From: Heracleum sosnowskyi
Taxonomy: Eukaryota; Streptophyta; Magnoliopsida; Apiales; Apiaceae
Direction of reading: 5' to 3'
DNA length: 64,000 nucleotides
NCBI GenBank assembly: GCA_030848705.1
Contig: JAUIZM010000012.1
Coordinates: forward strand, 987,001 to 1,051,000
The notes under the pieces are model-generated. The model was not told where the DNA came from. It saw nothing but the letters and a program-made list of their open reading frames with translations, and made no database searches. Positions 22,108-31,137 of the stretch are shown piece by piece; positions within the stretch are counted from its first letter, which is position 1, and the number at the start of each line of letters is the position of its first letter. Made by a program: the position numbers and the translations under genes.

Positions 22108-22119
22108 TGTGATTGCAGG
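22108..22119 (+). promoter_or_regulatory. Intron-acceptor-like sequence at the gag/pol boundary of SIRE-I
   Basis: tgtttgtttgtgattgcag|gg lies between the gag stop and pol. SIRE-II has tgttttactattctgatgcag|gg at the same place (52885-52906). The distance from the gag stop differs by two bases, so the pol frame relative to gag is not conserved but the acceptor-like end is. Function is inferred. Confidence 0.45.
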
Positions 22120-25100
22120 GCATAAAAGAGAGCACCCTTATCTTGGACAGTGGATGCTCAGGACACATGACTGGAAATAAAGCCCTGCTATCAGACTTTA
22201 AGGAGAAGGCTGGCCCAAAGGTTTCCTATGGAGATGGCAACATAGGACACACTCTGGGATATGGCAATATCAATCTTGGAAGTGTCATCATTACAGATGT
22301 AGCTCTAGTCTCAGGACTCAAGCATAATCTGCTATCTGTGAGTCAAATCTGTGACAGAGGAAACCATGTAGATTTTCATACTGAATACTGTGAAGTTATC
22401 AGTAAATCTACTGGAAAAGTTGTTCTAGTTGGACACAGGCGCAACAACATTTATGAAGCAAGTTTGATAACAAACTCTGATGGAAAAATAGTGTGTCTGA
22501 CTGCCAGAATGTCAAATGAAGAGAGTTGGAATTGGCATAAGAAGCTCTCTCATCTCAATTTGAACAACATAAATGAGCTTATAAGAAAGGATCTTGTAAG
22601 GGGACTTCCAAAATCAATACTCAGTCTAGATGGCTTATGTGATTCTTGTCAAAAAGCCAAGCAAAGGAAGTCATCTTTCAAGAGCAAATCTGAATCTTCA
22701 GTAGTGGAACCTTATCATCTTCTACATGTTGATCTCTTTGGACCAGTGAATGTGATGTCCATGGGCAGAAAGAAATATGCTCTAGTAATTGTTGATGAAT
22801 ATACTAGATATACATGGGTGTATTTCTTGTCAAAGAAGGATGAAACTGCTCAAACTCTGATGGATCATGTAAATCTACTGGACAAAGGATCACAGCACAA
22901 AGTCAAAATTATAAGGAGTGATAATGGAACTGAATTCAGAAACTCAATCGTGGAAGCTTTCTGCAAGGAAAGAGGAGTGAAACAAGAATTTTCTGCACCT
23001 GGAACTCCACAGCAAAATGGTGTAGTTGAAAGGAAGAACAGAACTTTAATTGAAGCAGCCAGAACTATGCTTGAAGAAGCAAAATTACCAACTTATTTCT
23101 GGGCAGAAGCTGTTCAAACTGCTTGTTTTACTCAAAATGCAACATTGATCAACAAGCATGGGAAAACACCATATGAGATGGTGAAAAATAAGAAGCCAAA
23201 TTTGAAATATTTTCATATATTTGGATGCAAATGCTTTGTGTTGAAGACTCATCCTGAACAGTTGACCAAGTTCGAGTTAAAAGCTGATGAAGGAATCTTT
23301 GTTGGCTATCCATTGTCAACAAAAGCATTCAGAGTCTACAATCTGAGAACTAAAGTGATCATGGAATCCATACATGTGTCATTTGATGATAAGAAAATAA
23401 CTGGACTTGATGACTTAGATGGATATGATCAACTGCGTTTTGAAAATGAAGGTTTATTCTCTGATGATGTAAACTCTGATGAAGCAGTACCGACAAACTC
23501 TGATGAAGCGGTTCTGACAAACTCTGACGAAGCATACTCTGAACCTCTACTGGTAAATACTGGAGAAACTGGAAATTCTCAAATTGAACAAAATAGAGAA
23601 CCAGTTGAGGGGGAGCGTGAAGAAGCTCAACAAGACACAGCAAGTGAGTCAGTTGAGGAAACTGATTCAAACTCTGACAGTACAAACTCTGAGCCATCCA
23701 ATTCAGGGGGAGCCTCAGATGCTACAGAGAGTCAACATATGAATCAGGAGAGCATGGATCAAGGGGGAGGATTAAATAATGATGCAAGAAACCACTTACC
23801 AACAGAAAGAAAGTGGACACAGGCACACACACCTGATCTCATAATTGGAGATCCTGATGCTAGTGTGAGAACTAGAAGTGCAACAAATAATGAGTGTCTG
23901 TATCATGCTTTCTTGTCTCAAACAGAACCAAAGAAAGTGGAGGAAGCTCTTCAAGATGCTAATTGGATTACAGCAATGCAAGAAGAGTTAAATGAATTTG
24001 AAAGAAATGAAGTTTGGACACTTGTACCTAGACCAAAGAATAGATCAATTGTAGGTACAAAGTGGGTTTTCAGAAACAAGACTGACAGTGAAGGTGTGAT
24101 TACAAGAAACAAGGCTAGACTTGTGGCTAAAGGATATTCACAACAGGAAGGAATTGACTATGATGAAACCTTTGCTCCAGTTGCAAGATTGGAGGCCATA
24201 AGAATCTTTCTGGCCTATGCTGTACACAAGAAGTTTAAAGTCTTTCAGATGGATGTAAAAAGTGCTTTTCTCAATGGGAAGCTTGAAGAAGAAGTATTTG
24301 TTGAACAACCACCAGGATTTGTAGATCCCAAGCATCCAGATTATGTCTACAGGCTTGACAAGGCATTATATGGACTAAAGCAAGCACCAAGAGCATGGTA
24401 TGAAACTCTTGCTCAATTTCTTTTAGAAAGTGGGTTCACAAGAGGTACAATTGATAAAACCTTGTTTTATTTCAATTCTGGTGATGATTTGTTGTTAGTT
24501 CAAATTTATGTAGATGATATTATTTTTGGATCTACTAATGACAAACTCTGTAAGAAGTTTGCAAAGCTTATGCAATCCAGGTACCAAATGAGCATGATGG
24601 GAGAGCTTAGTTATTTTCTAGGCTTACAGGTCAAGCAAACAGATGATGTTATTTTTATCAATCAAGCAAAATATACCAGAAATCTTCTCAAGAAATTTGG
24701 TATGCTTGATAGTTCATCTGCTACAACTCCCATGGCTACAGCAACAAAGCTAGACAAAGACACAGGAGCCTCAGTAGATATGACAAACTACAGAGGAATG
24801 ATAGGGTCTTTACTGTATCTTACTGCAAGTAGACCTGATATCATGTATGCAACATGTCTTTGTGCAAGATTTCAAGCAGATCCCAGAGAGCCTCATCTAA
24901 CAGCTGTAAAAAGGATTTTCAAATATCTCAAAGGAACCATAACCTTAGGTTTGTGGTATCCTAGAGAATCAGAGTTTAAGCTAATTGGTTACTCTGATGC
25001 AGATTTTGCAGGCTGTAAGATAGACAGAAAAAGTACAAGTGGAAGCTGTCAATTCTTAGGTGACAGATTGGTTTCTTGGTACAGTAAGAAACAGAAATCA

Positions 25101-25451
25101 ATTTCTACATCCACAGCAGAAGCAGAGTATATAGCAGCTGGTAGCTGTTGTGCACAGATTTTATGGATGAAGAATCAATTGCTGGATTATGGGTTAAGGT
25201 ACTCTAAAATACCTATTTTCTGTGATAACCAAAGTGCTATTGCTATGACAGGTAATCCAGTACAGCATTCCATGACCAAGCACATCAGCATAAGGTATCA
25301 TTTTATCAGAGAACATGTGGAAGAAGGAAACATTGAGCTTCATTTTGTGTCTACAGACCAACAACTTGCAGATATCTTCACCAAACCTTTGAGTGAAGCT
25401 ACTTTTACAAGATTGGTAAATGAACTTGGAATGATCTCTGGTTCTGACTAG
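22113..25451 (+). CDS. SIRE-I Pol: protease, integrase, reverse transcriptase, RNase H
   Basis: An open frame of 1112 codons in a different frame from gag, with no ATG at its start (the first codon is TTG and a TGA lies just before). Protease: LILDSGCSGHMTGN, Asp at residue 12. Integrase: zinc-binding NWHKKLSHLN ... CDSCQKAKQ, then DDE with Asp in LLHVDLFGP (~205), Asp in IIRSDNGTEF (~270), Glu in QQNGVVERKN (~306). A spacer (residues ~430-600) is rich in NSDEA repeats. RT: KWVFRNKTDSEG, FQMDVKSAFLNG, YVDDIIFGS (~799). RNase H: YSDADFAGC, STAEAEYIA, FCDNQSAIAM. All key residues are present, so this copy looks enzymatically complete. Confidence 0.94.
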   Translation: MQGIKESTLILDSGCSGHMTGNKALLSDFKEKAGPKVSYGDGNIGHTLGYGNINLGSVIITDVALVSGLKHNLLSVSQICDRGNHVDFHTEYCEVISKSTGKVVLVGHRRNNIYEASLITNSDGKIVCLTARMSNEESWNWHKKLSHLNLNNINELIRKDLVRGLPKSILSLDGLCDSCQKAKQRKSSFKSKSESSVVEPYHLLHVDLFGPVNVMSMGRKKYALVIVDEYTRYTWVYFLSKKDETAQTLMDHVNLLDKGSQHKVKIIRSDNGTEFRNSIVEAFCKERGVKQEFSAPGTPQQNGVVERKNRTLIEAARTMLEEAKLPTYFWAEAVQTACFTQNATLINKHGKTPYEMVKNKKPNLKYFHIFGCKCFVLKTHPEQLTKFELKADEGIFVGYPLSTKAFRVYNLRTKVIMESIHVSFDDKKITGLDDLDGYDQLRFENEGLFSDDVNSDEAVPTNSDEAVLTNSDEAYSEPLLVNTGETGNSQIEQNREPVEGEREEAQQDTASESVEETDSNSDSTNSEPSNSGGASDATESQHMNQESMDQGGGLNNDARNHLPTERKWTQAHTPDLIIGDPDASVRTRSATNNECLYHAFLSQTEPKKVEEALQDANWITAMQEELNEFERNEVWTLVPRPKNRSIVGTKWVFRNKTDSEGVITRNKARLVAKGYSQQEGIDYDETFAPVARLEAIRIFLAYAVHKKFKVFQMDVKSAFLNGKLEEEVFVEQPPGFVDPKHPDYVYRLDKALYGLKQAPRAWYETLAQFLLESGFTRGTIDKTLFYFNSGDDLLLVQIYVDDIIFGSTNDKLCKKFAKLMQSRYQMSMMGELSYFLGLQVKQTDDVIFINQAKYTRNLLKKFGMLDSSSATTPMATATKLDKDTGASVDMTNYRGMIGSLLYLTASRPDIMYATCLCARFQADPREPHLTAVKRIFKYLKGTITLGLWYPRESEFKLIGYSDADFAGCKIDRKSTSGSCQFLGDRLVSWYSKKQKSISTSTAEAEYIAAGSCCAQILWMKNQLLDYGLRYSKIPIFCDNQSAIAMTGNPVQHSMTKHISIRYHFIREHVEEGNIELHFVSTDQQLADIFTKPLSEATFTRLVNELGMISGSD

Positions 25452-26842
25452 AGATACGGGTTAGACTCAAAAACCATACATGTTTGATTTTTGTGCTCAT
25501 GATTCCTTGCATGTATTAACTGTTCTGTGTACCAGTGTTATAAACTCTGACAGTAAACTCTGATGTTAAACTCTGTTAGTCATAAAGTGTTGGTCATACT
25601 CTGATAGTTACAGTCTAATGTTATACTCTGATTGTAATTTTGTTTGAAACATATGGACCAATGAAGAAATATGTATGAAGCATAATTCTCAGTAAGTAAT
25701 TATGAATCCTTAAGAGTTGTTAGATTCTGATCTCAAACATGTGCAGTAAGTTAACACAGCATGATACTGTCTCTATATTTATAGCATCTCTTAGTTTATT
25801 GATCCTAAACACTGAGTTTGTATTAGCTGTTTGCATTCTCTCTCATAAGTTAATTATATTTACTGATGAAAAGTCTAAACTCTGATTATTAATTGCAAAT
25901 AATTCACCCTCAAATCAAAAGATGCCAAACAGAGCACAAATTCCTTTGAGATCATGTTGAGCCTAGGAAGATCCAGGAACTTATTGTATGAAATAAGGGC
26001 TGAAATCTTTGATTTTTGGTGACTAGTGCCAACCACTGATTACTGGAAAAATAAAAAAAATAAAAATAAAAAATAAAAAAATAATAAAGAAAGGGGGTGA
26101 AAAACAAAAGATATATCCAAATGAAAGGATATTAGTATACAGAGTTTAGATATAAAATCAGATTTTATGTTATACATGAGAGTTTAGGCAACCAGTTTTT
26201 ACTACTTTAGTTTGTGGATTTTATGCACTTTGAGATGATCTAAATATTGATTTCGGTAAACTATGCTATTGCACACACAATTATTCACACCTGTACAGAT
26301 TGGGAAAAGAGTTTATTGACAAAAAAGGATAAATGGTAAACACTGATGTCTTGTGTGAAATACGCCGAGGTAATGTTGTTTTAATCTCTGATGGTTAAAA
26401 TGATTTCTTTGTTTCAGACATTTTATAATTTTGAGATTAGACATTTGTTTTGAAAATTTAAAAAGAGTATGATTGGACAGTTGTTCAAGAATGTTTTTAA
26501 ACAGAGGAGAGAGGTTAATGCCTAGAAAAGTGTAACAGGCAGTAATTATTGCGGTTTTTACTGCGCATGCGCATTGAAAACTGTCACTTATTTGCTGTCA
26601 GTAACTGCATGTGTGACACGTGTCCCACTCACATAATAACAAGAGTAAGACAGTTGTGTATTAATGATTAAAAACTGTTCAGTTTTTAATTTTGAATCTC
26701 ATATTAATACAATACACACACAAACGTCAAATCTTTTACTCACTTATCATTTTCACACATACTTTTCACTCACACAATTCTACAAACACTTTTCTGCATA
26801 ATCTTTCTCATACACTTTCTTACTTTTAATCTCTGATTTCAA
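25452..26842 (+). other. SIRE-I spacer between pol and the third ORF
   Basis: 1.4 kb without an ORF of note. Contains five (a/t)ActCTGA-type copies in a row at 25547-25625, further ones at 25878 and 26139, and an A-rich tract ending in gggggtg at 26047-26100. A TATA-like or promoter signal for the third ORF is not obvious. A CA-rich leader (26700-26840) precedes its ATG. Confidence 0.6.
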
Positions 26843-29800
26843 ATGGCAACCTCTATGTTTAACTCTGTTGGATTAGACTTTGTCCCAAATAACTATGCAG
26901 CACCTCTTAGAAATGAGAACACACCGGAGGCGTTTCATCTACTGCAAAATTTCCTTGCTCAATCGGAAATTGGGCGTGCTTTAGTGGAGCCTGCAAAGCT
27001 TTATGGATCTCAGATCAAAGCTTTCTGGGAAACTGGTGTATATGATAACGGTGGTGATTCTGGAACTCCATCGATTGTCTTTGAGTTTCAAGAGACAGAG
27101 TATGTCATTACTCCATGAACTGTTCGTGAAGCAATGGGCTTTGCAGAATATGATGCGTATACCATTGATGTTGGTGATACTGACATTCAAAGAATGATGC
27201 AAGCCGTTGGATACTCTGGATCTTTAGTCAAGATAGGCCAGTTGAAGCGACCGCTCTTACGAAAGGAATGGAGTTTCTTTTTCGATTGCATAACCAGAGC
27301 GTTCGGGAAGAAATGTACCAATTGGGATGCGATTCCAATTGATAGTCTACAAATCGGGTATTCACTTCTTTTTGGTAGTCATTATGATTTTGCTAGACTT
27401 GTCTTGATGAATATAGGAGAGAAAATGACAGAGAATAGGAATGTAGTCTATTTTTCTAGATTTTGTCAAATTTTATTCTCTGCTTGTGTCCTAAATGTTG
27501 AGATTGATGAGGAGGACGAAATTCCCTCATTCAAACTGCATAAAAGAGTATTCTCTGACCTTACAAATAAGGATTTGAAGAAAGTTAATGTTGGTGAGTT
27601 GTTGTTACCTGAGAGGGTTCATCAGTTTTTAAACCCTCAACCTCAACCACAACAGCAACCACAGCAGATAAACAATGATACTCAAGTAGCCCCAAGACAA
27701 AAGACTGGAGGGAGGACTAAGCACAGAGCTTTCAAGGCTGCTAAATCTTTAAATACTGATGATGTTGAGGGGTCAACCTCTGTTGAAACTTCAAGGAAGA
27801 AAAGAAAAGAAAGAGCTAACAGGTTAAAGTCTGTTGCTGAAGTTGATGAAGAGACTGAAGCTGATGAAGAAACTCTTCATCAGAGAAAAAGAAGAATGGT
27901 AGCAGCACAGCTCTTTGGTGCTGAAAATATTGAAGATGAGATTCCTGTGAATGAAGCTGTCTTTGAAGACAGAGTTTCTATGGAGCATGAAACTCCTGAA
28001 GTTCAAGAGGAGGTTTTTGATACTACTGTGCCTACTGAGGACAGAGTAAATGCTGAAACAGAAGCTCCTACATCAAATGCTGATGATGTAGTTGAGGAAG
28101 CTGCTGTATTCTCTGACAGCAGAGTTTTTGAGAATGAAGATATTAATATGGAAGCACATCCTAGTATCAGTTTTTGTGATACTGAGGATGTGGCAACTGA
28201 TCAAGCCACCTTGGTGATTGAAGACTCTGTGGGTTCTCACACAGAAGTTCTTTCGGTTAATAATACAAATTCTGACAAAGGTGAAGAAGTTGATCAGAGT
28301 TTGGAAGAAGATGCTGTTTTACTTGAAGCTCTACAACAATCTGTTGTTGAGATTGTTCAAAGAGAAGCAGAGTTTAGTAATAATGCAAACTCTGATGATC
28401 CTGAAAAAGTGGCAGAGAATGTTCTTTCAGAAAATGAAGCAGAGGATGACAATGCTGACGCTAGTCCTGCTCATTCTAATCCTGATATTCAAGTCGAGTT
28501 GTCTGACATTCAAGCAAACTCTGAAGAAGAAAGAGAAGTCAATCGTGCTACTGCAGAACATTTTCAGAATATGTACTTCTCAAATTGGTCAAGCAAGGAC
28601 ACTATCTTTTCAAATGAAAGAGCTGCAGATTTAGTCACAAAGTCTTCCAAAGAGATTACAAATCCAGAACTTCTCAGTCATCTCAAAGCAACTATTGTAC
28701 AAATCAGATCATTGAACAATCGTTTTGATGATTCTGACAAGGTGATTACAGGATTGAGGAATGATATAACTCAAAGAGAGCTTACACAGCAAAAGGACAA
28801 ATCTCTATACATCTCTTTGTGTAAAGATCAGAAGAATTTTGATTTCAGATTGTCCAAAGTTGAAGAAAATCAAGTTAAAATGTCTACTAAGTTGGATGAA
28901 ATTGCAAATTCCATTGAATTGCTGACATCAGTACTACTTTCTGATGATGTCAAAAAGGGGGAGAGTGTACCAAGTAACAAATGCAAAGACACTCAAACTC
29001 TGAGACGGAGGGATGATAGTAATGATGGTGGAAGCAAGGGAGGTGAAAAGAGTTTAAGATTAAACTCTGATAGAAGCTCTGATAGAAGACCACCAAGACC
29101 GAGATCAAACTCTGATAGAAGATCAAACTCTGGTTAGGGAAATGTAAACTCTGCCAGTGGTTCAAAACTCAAAAGTTTGATAAACACTGATAAGCCTAGC
29201 ACTGATAAGGAAATAGCTGCTAAGGTGTTTATGGCAGAACATGGAAAAGATGTTACGATTGAAGATATCCAAGCTGAAGAGCAAATGCTTGCTGAGGAAC
29301 ACAAGAAGAATCTTGAAGCTGGGATATACAAGAAGAAGGAAATCAAGGCTCCTAGAAAGAAAGAGACTGGAATTACTATTAAAGAAAATACTCAACAGAG
29401 TATACAATCCATCAGGAGGCCTGTGATTTCAAATGCTGATAGAGGTAAAGGCGTGATGATTGAAGAGCCTAACCTGAATAAAAAGTTTAAATCAACCTCT
29501 GACATTGCTCAAGTTGAAACAAGATTAGCTAAATCAACCTCTGACGCTGCTCAAGTTGATGTTATTACCAAAGTTATGACAACCTCTGACGTTGCTCAAG
29601 TTGTACAGAAATCTACACTACTTCCAGGATTCAGCAAACCAAAAATTCTTGAAGACTTAAGGCTTGAAGCTGTGAATTTCTCAGAAACCATAACAGTATT
29701 GGGAAAAGAAGCCTATGATAAATCTGGACTGGGTTCACACAGAGAGAGAAGAACAAATAACAGATCTCAAGACAACATTTCACTGGCAGAATCTGGTATT

Positions 29801-30385
29801 GGGGTTACACAAGAAAACCTTGATAAGTTAGAGTCTGTTCAGTTGATCTTTCACAGAGTATTGAAGAAGCAATTTCTGTTATACTTCATGAGTGATGGAA
29901 GAGTTTATAAGGTTGGAGAATCTGATGTCAATCTCAAATCATGGGAAGAACTTGAATATGTACTTTATCTTTTGAAAGTCAAGAACAGACACACTAATGA
30001 TGTTGCTCAAGTGTTGAGAGAAAAGATGCTGAGATCTAAAGCTATGCTTGGAGGAGGAGTGTCAAGTGTTTATATTCCAAAGTATAGGGATCATGCTGGA
30101 AAAATAGTTGAAATGAAAAGAAACAGTGCTAGATTTAAAACTGCACTTGGAGTAAAGGTTTTAGAATTTAACCTAGAGTCAGACAAAGCTCATTACATTC
30201 GACTTGGGAATGACATGAAGAAAAACAGTATCTATTCTCTGAGGGCTGCCATATATCAAACTGGTGAAGGAGATCCAGAGTATAAGGAGCTGAAAGAGAT
30301 TATGATAGCTGAACTTGAGAATGCTGAAAGAAGACTGTTGATTGATTATCTCAGGACAGTACCTGATGTTCAAGAAGTCAAGTAA
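26843..30385 (+). pseudogene. SIRE-I third ORF (env-like), two in-frame stops
   Basis: One frame runs from the ATG at 26843 to the stop at 30383, about 1180 codons, broken by TGA at 27116 and TAG at 29135 with no frame change. The TGA (ccatgaactgt) looks like a CGA Arg codon with a C-to-T change. The homologous SIRE-II protein shares the N-terminal fold (FHLLQNFLAQS; WETGVYDNG; FEYQETEYVITP-like), a low-complexity acidic middle, a coiled-coil-like part (~residues 580-690) and a conserved C-terminal block (GVSSVYIPKYRDH; LRAAIYQTGEGDPEYKELKE). This is the SIRE ORF often called envelope-like. I see no clear signal peptide or membrane segment, so its role is open. Confidence 0.8.
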
Positions 30386-30536
30386 AGTCTGACTGTAAGT
30401 TTTTATGTTTTCTGTTCTAAGTTAAATTTAAACTCTGTTTTAAGATTAAACTCTGACATATTTTAAACACTGCATTTGTTATATGTTTTGACATCATCAA
30501 TTATCTTTTTAACTTGTACATTTTGGTATGAACAAG

Positions 30537-30547
30537 TTGGGGGAGAT
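30537..30547 (+). promoter_or_regulatory. 3' polypurine tract of SIRE-I
   Basis: ttgggggagat directly precedes the 3' LTR. The same ggggga(g) core occurs inside pol (about 23608, 23705, 23763) and in the third ORF (28956). Confidence 0.85.
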
Positions 30548-31091
30548 TGTTAGATATAATTGCTGACGTTTGTTCATCAGTGTTTAAGTAACAGGTACAT
30601 ATCAGAGTTTACATAGAAGCCAGTCAGAGTTTGATAAAGTCTGGCTGGGTGAAGAGTTTACATGGAAGCCGGTCAGAGTTTGTTAAAGTCTGACAGGGTG
30701 ATAGTTGACTTAGCTGTCGGTGCAAAGATAAAGATCCTAGAAGCAATATATTCTGAAGATGGAAAGAAGCAGAATATATTGATACAGCTAAGGAGACTGG
30801 ACAGAAGACTGAAGCAATCCTTAATTGATAAGTTTTGTATAGCTAATTTATAGGAGTATCAATTAGATAAGGATTGTATGTAGCTGTGTACTATATAAAC
30901 ACAGATAGGTTATCCCTAGAAGGGATGCGAACATAGAATTATTATTCTTGTAACCTAGTAGCTCTTTGTGATTCATTAACATCACTAAGAGAGAATTATT
31001 TAATATAATTCAGTTTGTTGATTTACAAACCTGTGTTCTTGATTGTTATTCTCATAAATACTTGATTATATATTGTGTATTCGGCCTAACA
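30548..31091 (+). repeat. 3' LTR of SIRE-I
   Basis: 544 bp; one substitution from the 5' LTR. Followed by the target duplication taata. Confidence 0.95.
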
Positions 31092-31137
31092 TAATATCTC
31101 AGTTTCTACTGCATCATTTGCATCTTTAACATGAACT

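Larger units (their letters stand above)
19168..31091 (+). mobile_element. SIRE-type Ty1/copia retrotransposon SIRE-I, 11.9 kb, nested in the MULE
   Basis: Two 544-bp LTRs (19168-19711 and 30548-31091) differ at one site that I can find (a at 19264, g at 30644). The target duplication is taata (19163-19167 and 31092-31096). Order: LTR, primer site, gag, pol (PR-INT-RT-RH), spacer of 1.4 kb, long third ORF (env-like), polypurine tract, LTR. gag and pol are open throughout; the third ORF has two in-frame stops. One LTR difference implies a very recent insertion. The element is full of the motif AAACTCTG (see findings). Confidence 0.96.
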
